The notes beneath the pieces were generated by a model that had not been told where the DNA came from, ran no database searches, and saw nothing but the letters and a program-made list of their open reading frames with translations. Source: Branchiostoma floridae (lineage: Eukaryota; Chordata; Leptocardii; Amphioxiformes; Branchiostomatidae). From it: a DNA stretch of 64,000 nt. Position numbers and translations under genes: made by a program. Shown in pieces: positions 13,701 through 24,225 of the stretch (the first letter of the stretch is position 1; every line of letters starts with the position of its first letter). The stretch spans positions 21,524,213 to 21,588,212 of the forward strand of contig NC_049982.1 in NCBI RefSeq assembly GCF_000003815.2, written 5' to 3'.

Positions 13701-14714
13701 CTTCTGCTTGCCCTCTTCACAGACTAGTGGGATCATTCCTGACCCTGAGCTCTGAGTTCTGCTTCGTGGCTCTGGACGCCAGTGAGAAGGTGTGTGGTTA
13801 TGTTGTGGCAGCCCTGGACGCAAAGGACTTCTACAAGAAGTTTGAGGTGGCCTGGTTGACTGATCTTTGCAACAAGTACCCAAAACCCACGGCAAAAGGG
13901 AATCTGTCCCCTGCTGAGGTATGTGTACTGCGTCAACATCCTTACAATTTAAATACTTGCTTATCTGTCCTTCTATTATATTGTACAGGACATTATCCTT
14001 ATCCCTTACTGTAGCCTTAAGCATTAGTAAAAGCCCACTGATGGGTTTCGTGATAACCTTGTCAAGAACTGTGTCAGGTTCTTTGAATTGCTTTAGGCGT
14101 GGCTGTCCATAAAATGGGATTGACAGCTGAAGGACTAAATTCCCTACCAGTACTACTTGCAGTAGTGTGCAAATCAGGGTTCAGAATACTTGAATTAATG
14201 TTTATTTTTAAAATTTTGCAGGAGATCATCAACAGTTTCCATAACTACAAGGTGTACCTGCCTCCAAACCTGTACAAGAGGTTCCCATCCTTGCTGAGGA
14301 TGAGTGTGCTACCTCAGTTCCTAATGGATGACCCTGGTGTGGCCAAGAACATGATGGCTTGTCTGTTTGCTGCACTGAAGGCAAATGGTATGTAAATTCT
14401 TTAAGCTCTAATGTACATTCCTACAGTAAATACCTGCCTTTAGGTATTTCTTTATGCTTATTCAGTTGCTGAATCTACATTTTGAAATATTTGGCTAAAT
14501 TAGGAATATGCATTTTACCAGTATTTGTGTGAGTGGGGAAGAAGCACAATAACTAATTTCTTACTGTCTTGTCTCAGGGTCCAGTGGTGTGTACTGTGAA
14601 GTCAACATTGGAGACAAACGCATGCTGGAATTTTACACAAAGATGGGCTTCTTCGACGTCCCCATGCTGGACGAATACTCCGAGGAAGTTCTCATCCTTG
14701 GCAGGTCCTTCTAG
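4768..14714 (+). CDS. OGA: Protein O-GlcNAcase (GH84), 14 exons
   Basis: OGA removes O-linked N-acetylglucosamine from Ser/Thr of nuclear and cytosolic proteins. Exons: 4768-4837, 6309-6360, 6513-6610, 6882-7012, 7127-7295, 7398-7496, 7619-8757, 9036-9210, 11747-11832, 12796-12900, 13151-13242, 13723-13918, 14222-14387, 14578-14714; all junctions keep phase and give 904 codons (human about 916). The N-terminal GH84 domain starts at GVVEGFYGKPW. The paired catalytic aspartates are in [11 protein letters not shown] (exon 5), and the substrate-pocket segment is [12 protein letters not shown] (exon 7). The rest of the 1.1-kb exon 7 encodes a long acidic Ser/Thr-rich linker followed by the start of the helical stalk. 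The C-terminal pseudo-acetyltransferase domain runs from exon 10 to the terminus EVLILGRSF. The start at 4768 is chosen because it is first in frame; Met at 4777 is an alternative. A poly(A) signal lies at 14828. Confidence 0.96.
5540..5845 (+). mobile_element. 5'-truncated LINE tail (reverse transcriptase C-terminus), CR1/L2-like
   Basis: In OGA intron 1 one frame reads [16 protein letters not shown], then a W-N-LP block broken by a stop, then TVESFCAR. This is the typical C-terminal end of non-LTR retrotransposon reverse transcriptases (Y-S-F-PRTI..WN-LP). It ends near a short ATG-type microsatellite tail at 5823-5838. The copy is short and carries stops, so it is dead. Family assignment beyond CR1/L2-like is not possible by eye. 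Confidence 0.7.
9211..11746. other. OGA intron 8 (2.5 kb)
   Basis: This is the longest OGA intron, between the exon ending VKWLG and the exon encoding [10 protein letters not shown] found no additional exon, RNA gene or clear transposon in it. The protein is continuous across it when compared with the human order of blocks. Confidence 0.6.
13328..13500. mobile_element. 151-bp near-perfect palindromic MITE with 11-bp direct repeats
   Basis: Two arms of about 70 bp (13339-13408 and 13416-13489) are almost perfectly inverted, so the whole element folds into one hairpin. It is flanked by the identical 11-mer AAGCAGTGCTA at 13328-13338 and 13490-13500. The long target duplication fits Mutator-like (9-11 bp) transposition best. 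It sits in the OGA intron between exons 11 and 12. Confidence 0.8.
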
Positions 14715-14827
14715 CACCTTGTGACGAGGCAAACCATGCCGCGTCATCTTCGCGAAGCGAACAACTTCAAATATTCCTTCTGACTTTCTGTACTTTTTTC
14801 AGTTACTTTACCATCATTTGTTTAGTC

Positions 14828-14833
14828 AATAAA
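14828..14833 (+). other. OGA poly(A) signal AATAAA
   Basis: A canonical AATAAA lies 114 bp after the OGA stop codon, followed by a T/G-containing stretch. This would give a short 3' UTR. Confidence 0.6.
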
Positions 14834-15885
14834 GTTTAAGATATGGCAGATGTGAGGAAGAGGGGTTCATATGTTGCTCATTCCCAGTGACATTTGGACA
14901 CAATACCTTAAATGAAGGTATCACGATGAGGTGGCCCTTAAATCCCTAAGGAAGAGAATGTTGTGATGGTTTTCCATTGACAGCTTGACTTGCCCTGTAA
15001 GGGAAACCCATAGAAGTACACATAAGAATAATGTCAGCTGTATTCTATCGTCTTCTTAGAGACAGGCATGATTGATAGTTGTGTCTTTTCCTTGTCACGT
15101 TGGTCAAACTTGTGCTATTTTGTGCTTATTCTGGACCATTGTGCTCACACCATTGTAGTTGCTGAACTCACATTGCCATGATTGCTTGCTTTCTCTGACA
15201 TCAATGTAGTGCTCTAGTTTGAAGAGCTAGTGTCAACATAGTCTTGGTTTTCCACTATGGTTACAGAAATAATATTGCAGTATCCTTTGCATTGAATTGC
15301 TTCACCTTTTTCTGTATTGTTCACACAATGGTTCTATTCAGTACACTTACTTTTCTGTTATTTCAGTTGTGGAAATTTTCCCAAAGGCCAATTATTAAAT
15401 ACTTGAATGTGAGTAATATCAGAGGATTATCCTGCACTGATCCCAGATAAGTATTATTTCAATGAAGGCAATATATGTTGATAATCTGAAATGTTGTGAC
15501 CTGAAGAATATTCGAAAGGTTTTGATGTGCAGAAGTAAAATCTATTCTTTGCCATGCAAAGATGTTACATTTTATTTGGTTTTCACCAATAAAAATGCAA
15601 TGAAAGTGGCAATCTTTGTGTGTTTCAGTTACTGTTTTAATTTGGTGTGAATGTCTTCATCTTCTCTTCCAGCTAAGGAAAGTGGCCTGAAGTAGACAGT
15701 TTGTCTGGGTGTTTTACATTGAAATGTTTAAATTAGCATAATGTTGTAAACACTTTAGGATCTGAAAACAATCTAACATGTCTTATTGTTTTTAAAAAGA
15801 AAGTATCTACTGAATCCCAAACACAATTTGCAGAACGTCAAATTTGGTTAAAGCGAGCCTGTAACGGTGTAACCATACATGAGTT

Positions 15886-16149
15886 ACATACAATTAGCCT
15901 CTACCAGGCTCCGTGGATAGGTGATCTAATTGTAGATATACACCCTTGCAACTGATAAAGATCTGTGATGAGTACAGTCTGACAGAGAACGAGGACTTTC
16001 GATCGGCATCCATCTGCTTTCGCGTTGGTCCTGAAGGTGAGGAAATGTACTCTCCTGGCCGGCTAACTCCCCTAGCATACTAGTATACTATAGACAGTCA
16101 AATTTCTACAATTAGATCAGCCTGGTAGAGGTAGAGGCTCAGATACAAA
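15886..16149. mobile_element. MITE with TAGCCTCTACC termini and degenerate 9-bp duplication
   Basis: The left end TAGCCTCTACCAGGCT (from 15895) is inverted at the right end (AGCCTGGTAGAGG...AGGCT, to 16139). A second inner pair, GATCTAATTGTAGA and its complement, is also inverted. Flanks ACATACAAT (15886-15894) and AGATACAAA (16141-16149) agree at 7 of 9 positions, as expected for an aged 9-bp target duplication. A Mutator-like MITE is the most economical reading. Confidence 0.6.
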
Positions 16150-16482
16150 AAGAAAAATTACTGGACTTCTTTTAATCGATCATTTGTTTTATTGTAATAC
16201 ATCTGGGGTATTTACAGCCAATAGGTACCCAATTCTTTAATGATGAGGCTCAAGGCACCTCCAACTTGGGGCCCCGTTTTACGAAATGCTAACGTTAAAT
16301 TTTAGCAACATTTTTAACCTGGACTGAAGAATTAGCCTAGTCCCAGAGAAAAACTTCCAAGAGACAGTGAGCCTGTTTTGTGGATTTGGCCGGAACTAAT
16401 ATTTGTTTCTCTGTTGTGATCTGATGTCTGAATGTTTGACTACCATCAATAAAATCTACTGGTAACGTTACCCACGTCCTTG

Positions 16483-16518
16483 CCACAACCAAGGAGGTTT
16501 AAACCTCCTTGCCACAAC
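16483..16518. mobile_element. 22-bp perfect palindrome with 7-bp direct repeats
   Basis: A perfect palindrome with arms CAAGGAGGTT and AACCTCCTTG lies at 16490-16511 and is flanked directly by CCACAAC at 16483-16489 and 16512-16518. A 32-bp relative with the same arms is at 58259-58290. This looks like an element reduced to its two terminal inverted repeats. Confidence 0.6.
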
Positions 16519-16872
16519 ATCATAGATCAGACTTCGGAAACAGTGCCGTCTAGTGGCGCTGATGGTATTGCAGATCAGCTTAGATGAGTCCATTCTCTTG
16601 GTCTGTTCCGTATTATCTTAAAAAAAGAACAATTTGAGCCTGTTAAAGTTGACTCAGCTATTAAAGGCTATAATTGTTTAAAGAAATAGTAGTTTTTATG
16701 TTTGAAAAATCTGACCACAAAATGTTGGACGCAAGTAAAACGAACAAAGAAAAAGATAGCCTCTCTGAAGGAAAAATGGAAGCGTCCAGAATCAACATGG
16801 CAGCCTTTTTTGACAAGACACTTGAGAAGTGTTTTCTTGTAAGCAGCTAGACGTGCAAAGCAGTTCTGAACA

Positions 16873-19800
16873 ATGGCTAAATCAAGCCTCCGACAAGCGA
16901 AGGATACAAATGGATCCAGTGAAGCCGTAGAAACACACAAATTTTGTCTGGACTGGTTGAAAAAACGGGAACTTGGGCTGAGGCCAGGGTGCGAGGCCAG
17001 CCGTGCTCAGAGTGATTTTATAGGGAGGGTTTATCCAACATTACAGCGGAGAAACTGGCCTGGAGCTCCTATTGTGGAGGAGAGCATGAGACCACACACG
17101 CACGGAGCCGTCTTCAACCTGGAGTTCTCTCCAGATGGGTAAGGAAGGCTTCTATAATTTGTAATAAAACAAAGGATGTATGCATATGAAGTTCACATGC
17201 CCATGCCATGTGCTAGTCAAAATTATAGACAAGAATACCATATTTTTAATACGCTATCATTAACAACCATACCACATCGCATAGATAAATCACAGTTCAG
17301 CTGGTAAATCTTGGAAACTTATCACAGGAAAAAATGTGATTCATAATGATATGCTGGTTGAAATCGTGGATACTAGTTGTATGAAACAGGAACTACACAT
17401 GCTAGCACAAAACGTTCAGTCAGGGATTACTAGTAAACTGTACATGCGCAGCAAGATGCATTTTGGGTGGTGTGTCGATGTTGAAGGCCACAGAAACAGG
17501 AAAAAAATCAGGACATACATAGTATGGTCTAGATAGGAACTGTTTACATGTCACATGCATTTGCTACACATGCATGTACATTATAAAGTATGGAGGTATG
17601 TTGGCAATTTAGGAGGCCTGGCAACAGTAAATCTAGGTAGTCCGGGCATGCTTTATTGCATTTTCCAAATGCATTGTATGGCAAAACAATTTGGTGAACA
17701 CAAAGGTTGTATGAGGAATTGTCGTTGTGAACATTCACACAAAACCGGGTATTCTGTTATGACTTTTGTGAAATTTGGTATTTGAGTATGAAATAGAGTC
17801 CATTCCAAGACACCATGCGGATGTTTGTTGCCATTTTTTAGAATTGATTTTAAAGTTTTGTAATAATATGTCTAGGACATTTTACTCTTCAGAAATATTT
17901 TTAACACTGTTTCAACTTTATAAATATTTCTCTGGTCCTGTAAAACTTTGGAAATATTCATGGTGTGGAATTGGATACTTCTAATGGTTTCTAAATAATG
18001 ATAACAGCATTCTACCATTATTTACCATTTTCTACCATTTTCTACCATTTTTTGTAAATGGTTCAGTGGGATGGGAAGATAGCAATTCACACATCCTTGC
18101 AAAATATGGTTGGGTGCCATGCAACAATGGCGCACCACAAAGGATCCACCAGTGCCCAGCAGTGAAATCTAAAAATATACAGATGCAACAATAGGGCTTA
18201 CTTTTATGGGGGCAATAAACTAATTTTACCATTTGGCAAGGTTTACAAATATTTGTAAATATTTGTAAATGTGAAATAATCACACAGGGGTTTCACAATT
18301 ATTCTAAATAAAGATATTTTTGTACAGTTACTTTCAAAATGTTTCTAAAATATTCAAAGGAATTCAAATAGATGAGTATTTTCTTAGTCAATTTTTTGAA
18401 AAGAATTTAATTATTGTGGCTGAGATATTCTTTTATTCAAAATAATCCAGACTAATTATAAATATTGTTTAAAAACCCTCATGGTGTCTTGGAATGGACT
18501 CTACAATTTGTCACAATGAATTAGGGATAACAAATACTCTTATGTTTCACAAATGATTTTCCGACAATGCTTGAAGCATTGAATTAGATCAGATTGATGA
18601 AAGGTGAATGAAAATAGCGCACAACCCCTCAATGCAGGCCCTCTATGAAGTATGGTTACCGTAGTGATTATACCAGAGGACTGAATGTGTACACTTAAAT
18701 ATGTGTTGTAAGCCACACAAAAGGTGTCACCAGTTCAGGCCTTACTTGACACTTCTGGGGTTGAACCAAATTTGTTCACACACCCGGCTGCTTTTCTGAC
18801 TGTAAGAAGGTGCTTGCTGCAGNNNNNNNNNNNNNNNNNNNNNNNNNNNNNNNNNNNNNNNNNNNNNNNNNNNNNNNNNNNNNNNNNNNNNNNNNNNNNN
18901 NNNNNNNNNNNNNNNNNNNNNNTGTATTTTTAGACATTCATTTATAAGAAAAATGAGCCATTTCCGAGCTTTTTCCCAATTTTTAGTTTGGTAAAGGTTG
19001 TATGCAGTGCTAAATAGTGGTACATGTATATAGGCCCATAGGCTTATTTTTTTGTTTCAGTTGTAATGTGTTCATAATAAATACATGTGACACCATCAGT
19101 GTGTCAGAGACTGTGCCAACAACTAATTGGTATCCCTGTCTATGTTTACTTTAATCAATTTAACTCAAGTGCATGCAAATATCAGTCTGTTGTATATGTA
19201 GAGATCTTTGGACACTCACAGATTACAACCTTGAATCGTGCAAACTCAAATAGAAGTTAAAACTACCACCCTCATGTAGAAGCACAACTCTTCAAACCTA
19301 TGTTACATCTGTTAACAGTCACTTGTTTAATTTCTTCACAAAGGTTCCTTGATGCCAGGATGTTTGCCACATGCTCAGACGACTGCTCTGTCTCATTGTG
19401 GGACCTGCGCAACCTCAGGCAGAGTATCTGCCAACTCAAGGGGCACACCAACTGGGTGAAAAACATTGAGTACTCTCGGAAAAGTGGTCTCTTGTTGACA
19501 TCTGGATTTGATGGAAGGGTTCTTACATGGGATATTAACAAGTAAGTGTACAGTAATACAGTCAAACTTGTCTAAGAAGACCACCCTGGGAACATTTTGT
19601 ACCTACATCCAAATTAGTATTGTGATATAAACATTTTTAGATTGATTCTGAAGCTTATGTTTAATATCATTCAAATGCTGGTAGCCTGGTAGCATGCTGA
19701 AAACTTTCAATCTACTCATGTGACAGTTGGCCAGTTTAAGTTCAAACTGCACATGTGATTTGTCAAAGTTGAAGGCCCTTAGACATAAACAAACAGGTCT

Positions 19801-21076
19801 GGACTACATTGTATCATGCATGGTCAAGATGGTACATGTATTACTGTTACAAGTTTAGGGCCTTTAACTTTAATTTGACCCTGCACATGCACCGTGTGAA
19901 CCAGTTTATTCTGTGGCACATATTTGAGACTTGTCTTTTGGTGATTCAGGTACATGGAAGATGGGTGCTCCCATGAAAGGGTTTTCCACACACATGGGCT
20001 CATGAGGACGAGACTCACCCCCGACGGCTCCAAAATGGTCATGTCCACGGCCATGGGATACCTCATCGTCATACACGACCTGGACCTGTCCACCATGTCC
20101 GAGGACCTCAAGTTCTTCAATGCCGCCAACTACATGCGTTGGTACCACATAGAGCAGATGAACCCTGAACAGGACACAGACAGCCTCTATTTCAGACTGC
20201 CCAAGAACAGGGTAGAAATCGTCACGGACTTTGTTCCGACAGAGAACTATTGGTACATCACGTCTCTGCAGGTCCACCCCCAGGGGTGGTGCTCGCTGTC
20301 CAGGTACACCAGTCCTGATGATGACTCAGAGGTGGGCTTTTCTAAAGTTTTGTACCCATCCACAACTGGGTTTCCTGTCATGCTATTGTTTGTAAATTTT
20401 AGTGTCAATGTATGTATATAGCACATGGCTATATAATTGGAAGTTTGGCAACAATGGGGACAATTCCTACTGTCAATCAAAATTAGCGGTTCAACCAATA
20501 AGCAAGTGTCTACATGTCAGTCAGATATTTGAAGGACTATATGTCTCTATTTTGAATTCCTACAGTCTGAGCGGGACTATGGAATTTAGTCTTTTGTGCC
20601 TTCAGTTGTAGGATCGGTAGGCTGATGAAATTGACAATGAATTGCACAACAGAAGATGATGATTCTCTCTGCTTTTGCCTTCACAGTGGACTTGTGTACA
20701 CGACCTCCAGGACTATCCCAAACCGAAACCTTTCAAGCACGGACAGAAAATGCCACCTCACCAGACGCGGCCCCGCCTGACGCACTTTATCGAAGAAGCC
20801 AATGTTGGCAGAGGTTTCATCAAAGAATTGTGTTTTAGCGACGACGGGCGGTTGGTCTGTTCGCCATTCGGGTTTGGTGTACGGCTTTTGGCCTTTGACC
20901 CCAAGTGTAGTGAACTCTGTGACTGCCATCCCGATACTCCCGTGCAGTTGTATGAAGTGAAAACGGAGATGACACATGCGGACACTGTCCTGACAACAAA
21001 GTTCTCCCCAATTCACTGTATGCTTGTGTCTGGCTGCCTGAGTGGGAAAATATTTTTCTATCAGCCTGCCCTATGA
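16873..21076 (+). CDS. DCAF10: DDB1- and CUL4-associated factor 10 (WD40), one exon missing
   Basis: DCAF10 is a WD40 substrate receptor that docks on DDB1 in CUL4 ubiquitin ligases. Visible exons are 16873-17138, 19344-19541, 19950-20331 and 20687-21076. The start MAKSSLRQAKD is the first in-frame Met. Blocks matching the family are HGAVFNLEFSPDG (exon 1), FATCSDDCSVSLWDLRNLR and WVKNIEY..LLTSGFDG (next exon), LTPDGSKMVMST..YLIVIHDLDL, EWTCVHDLQD, IEEANVGRGFIKELCFS and the C-terminus SGCLSGKIFFYQPAL. Exon 1 ends in phase 2 and the next visible exon needs phase 2, so an exon of length divisible by three, covering the rest of the first WD repeat up to the residues before RFLD, is absent. A 100-N gap lies between them. 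The phases of all other junctions are consistent. Confidence 0.92.
17794..18503. mobile_element. 706-bp TIR element with TA flanks in a DCAF10 intron
   Basis: Terminal inverted repeats GAGTCCATTCCAAGACACC (left, from 17796) and its complement (right, to 18501) are bounded by TA on both sides. The interior is A+T rich, without an ORF, and has a short tandem array based on CTACCATTTT at about 18010-18050. TA flanks and simple TIRs suggest a non-autonomous Tc1/mariner- or pogo-type element. Confidence 0.7.
18823..18922. other. Assembly gap (100 N)
   Basis: Exactly 100 N, a standard placeholder for a gap of unknown size. The base pair before it is AG after a pyrimidine-poor stretch. The gap lies where DCAF10 lacks an internal exon. 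Confidence 0.95.
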
Positions 21077-22774
21077 TGGAATAATGAACAAAGATGCAGC
21101 TGGTTTCAGATCTACCTTTAATCGTAGCAACGTTATTTTGTGGAGAAATATTAGTATTATGGGTGTAATGAAATTCCATTTTGAGAAAATTGCTCATGTA
21201 GCAAATGTGATAATTGTTTTAATCTGTTTACAAAAAAATGAAACTCAAGTGTCAGAGCCTGAAATTTCAATAATATTTTTTACAATCTTTAAATGTTTTT
21301 CAAAGTAAAAAAAAAAGTTGCTTACAAGTGTCCTAAAGAGGCACCAAGTGCTCTTTTTACTGGTAACTAGATAATGGAAAATGTTAGAAAATATGCTGCT
21401 CTACAATTAACTTAGAATTTTCAGCAGGTGTTATGAATTGACAGGAATTTTATGGTAGTCAATACAGGCTGTTTTGAAATAATTGGGTAAGGCAAAACAG
21501 TCAATATTTCACTTACAAACCAAACCAAACCAAAACAACTTAAATTGTGTGAATATAGACTAAACAGTTTTTGTAATGACCATTACAAAAGTAAGGTGAT
21601 AAAACAAACAGCCACCTGAAAATCATTGGTCCACACATATAGACTGTTATCCAGCGTGCAATGCCATTCATAGGACATCAGTTAGTGTTGTTTCTGTTCA
21701 CACCATTGGAGGAGTGATGATTATTACTCAAGACTTACATTGCCAAATCTAAACATACACCTTTCTCTCATTATTGTACAAAGACTTCTCTGCTGTTTTT
21801 AATAAGTTGTTTATCATTTGACTTACTTCGTGATGGAGTAGCATTGATATTAGCATCTGGGAATTCACGATTCACTTAAAAGTTTTGTAAAGGTTTTTGG
21901 AAAGCACTTCAATGTGACATTTACTGATATGGAGGTAGATTGGCGTTTTTGTTGGTTTGAAAATGAAATTTGAGAAATTAAAAAAAATGTCAAAATAAAG
22001 AGGTTACCGTTACATCTTTCTGATTGCTCGTACCCAGAACTTGCCATTTTGTAATTGACCTCTAGTAATGTTATCTTTCAGTCATACAGAAGACTGAAGT
22101 TTAATTTGTACATATAATTGTTACTGCAATTTACAAAGAATTCAATTAAAGTACGGTAATGGCAATTTCAAATGTTGCACACTGTAAGTTGTATGCCCAA
22201 GTCTGGTTTACTTCACTTGGATAATAGACGGATGCTAACTGTCTATTACATTAGCAGTTCAACCAATGACAGAGTTGCTGCGTATCTGACAAATATTTGC
22301 ATTTTCATTTTTTTCATTTCTACATTTTGACGGAGGTTGGCAGAGTGATGGCATCAGCCTGTTCCTAAGAACTCTTTCATTCATCACTCAGTACACCCCT
22401 TGCAAGCGTCATGTGGCCTCTGATGACACCAAGTGTCAAGTCTTCATAAAGGAAGACCAAGAAAGAAAGATGAGACTCGAAAAGCAGACACTTATACTTG
22501 TTATGGTACCGTACATGTATTACTGTATGGTGGTATCTTGTGCAGTATTATCAAAAGCCATCAAACTTGGAAATCCTACTCCTAGAGTCAAGAAAATAAG
22601 ATAATTTTGATGATCTGCACAATGTTTAATGATCAAATATTCCCTTTGGACACTTAAACATGATAGGTCCCTTGGAGATACAAAAATAGATTAACACTTT
22701 CCTTATAAATATAATTGTATTTGGCCACAAATGTATGTCTCCTTGAATCCATGCCATAATACATGGTATTTGAA
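21077..22774. other. DCAF10 3' flank, no gene recognised
   Basis: A+T-rich sequence between the DCAF10 stop and the foldback element. It includes the likely 3' UTR; an AATAAA at about 21994 is one candidate poly(A) signal. No coding exon or RNA gene is apparent. Confidence 0.45.
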
Positions 22775-22782
22775 TAGCCTCC

Positions 22783-23084
22783 TTCACCGGCCTCTCTGGG
22801 AAGCTTGGCAATTTTTTTTTTTGGGGGGGGGGGCGGTAGGTCGATTCGCGATTTTTAACCGGGAATATGCCGGGAAAGGAATATATGCCGGGAAAGGAAT
22901 ATACACCGGAAAGCTTGTACGGGCTAGGCGAAATTCACCGGCCTCTCTGGGAAGCTTGGCAATTTTTTTTGGGGGGGGGGGCGGTAGGTCGATTCGCGAT
23001 TTTTAACCGGGAATATGCCGGGAAAGGAATATATGCCGGGAAAGGAATATACACCGGAAAGCTTGTACGGGCTAGGCGAAATTG
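22783..23084. repeat. Tandem 151-bp duplication inside the left terminal repeat
   Basis: Two nearly identical units start at the CACCGGCCTCTCTGG block (22785 and 22936). The copies differ mainly in homopolymer length. The right terminal repeat has one copy, so the duplication arose within the left arm. Confidence 0.9.
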
Positions 23085-23410
23085 GCTTCCCAGTAGGCCT
23101 GCTACTCTTCGGTATCTACAAACGCAATAATGATTAAGAATGCCTTTCAGACGGCCAATTAATGTATTCGCGAGAAGTTATTCACACTGCCGCGAGAAGT
23201 AATTCACACTTCAACGTTAATAGTGCACGGCCACCCCGAAGCGTGCCACAAACCTACGTAACGTTACCGGAAATCGTGCACACGCTGCCTGCCTTTGTCA
23301 CTTCCAGAGTTACAATAATTGATACAACAGTTTGAATAATTGATACACGTGCAAAACTTACATTTCAGATAAGTGTAAAACATTTTTTCCAGTGGGTTTA
23401 AAACATACTT

Positions 23411-23759
23411 TCATAGACCATCGATGATCCGACCGGCAATCTGAATGGGGAGGGGGGCGAGAGCCGTAAAAAGACGGTCGCTCGATCTCGAAAAATACAA
23501 AAAACGATTTCCCACACGTAGTGCAAACAAGCCTTGCCTGATCAGCAACAAGGGCATGAAGTGGCGAGATGACGATGACCATGGTGAGTTCTCTGGCAAT
23601 CGACGGCAAAATCTGATAGCAGAGCGACTTGCCTTGGCCTGTAGCAAGGCCAACAAAACAATCATTGCCTTCGCAGACCACAGCAATGGCCAGGGATAGT
23701 CCTTCCCTCAACTCGGGGAAGCTCTTTCGTACATGATGGGAAGTTTCAGCGGAGTTTTT
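23411..23759 (-). pseudogene. RecQ-type helicase fragment (motifs I and Ia)
   Basis: On the minus strand one open frame runs from about 23759 and contains FPELREGL, then LATGQGKSLCYQ, which matches the RecQ Walker A (PTGxGKSLCYQ), and VIVISPLHALVADQ, which matches motif Ia (VVSPLxALMxDQ). The similarity fades after VADQARLVCTT near 23520. A CCGTAG at the 5' edge and an ACGTGTGG after the similarity could be an acceptor and a donor, so this may be a captured genomic exon with intron edges. It lacks motif II onwards, so it cannot be a helicase. It lies wholly inside the foldback element. Confidence 0.65.
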
Positions 23760-24225
23760 CTACGGTAAGTACTCATTTTCAAATGAGCCGTGTTTTGAAA
23801 TGCGTGACCCGACGACCGTTACAAAGTTACGGGTCATCGCGCAACGGGGTGTGTGCCGGGCTGCCAGTGCTGGACGCGTTTATGACGGGAAGTTCGCACA
23901 TCCATACCAAATGGTGATAAGTGTTTTTTAATAGGGCTTTGTAGATACCGAAGAGTAGCAGGCCTACTGGGAAGCCAATTTCGCCTAGCCCGTACAAGCT
24001 TTCCGGTGTATATTCCTTTCCCGGCATATATTCCTTTCCTGGCATATTCCCTGTTAAAAATCGCGAATCGACCTACCGCCCCCCCCCCCAAAAAAAAAAT
24101 TGCCAAGCTTCCCAGAGAGGCCGGTGAAGGAGGCTAGTATTTGAAGCATCAAGGACCTCTTTGTAATGTCCTTGGGCGGATCAAAAGGAAACGTTAATTC
24201 TGTATGACTATCCCATCTGAAATTC

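Larger units (their letters stand above)
14834..16872. other. Intergenic region OGA-DCAF10
   Basis: I see no gene here. The region holds a ~245-bp inverted-repeat element (15895-16139) and a 22-bp palindrome with direct repeats (16490-16511). The DCAF10 promoter must lie at its end. The sequence just before 16873 is A-rich without a clear core promoter motif. Confidence 0.5.
22766..24145. mobile_element. Mutator-like foldback element with RecQ-like passenger
   Basis: The element spans 22775-24136 (1362 bp). It starts TAGCCTCCTTCACCGG and ends with the exact complement. Flanks are the perfect 9-bp duplication GTATTTGAA at 22766-22774 and 24137-24145. The right inverted repeat is about 195 bp (from about 23942). 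The left one reaches about 23122 because an internal 151-bp piece is duplicated in tandem (22783-22933 and 22934-23084). Both include a long C or G homopolymer followed by A or T. A 9-bp duplication with long inverted repeats is diagnostic for Mutator-like elements (established knowledge). No transposase is visible, so it is non-autonomous. The middle carries a RecQ-like exon. Confidence 0.85.

Noticed and set aside
22867-23130. Repetitive peptide frames reading MPGKEYMPGKEYTPE
   Set aside because: They are translations of the terminal inverted repeats of the foldback element and recur on the opposite strand at 23827-24106.
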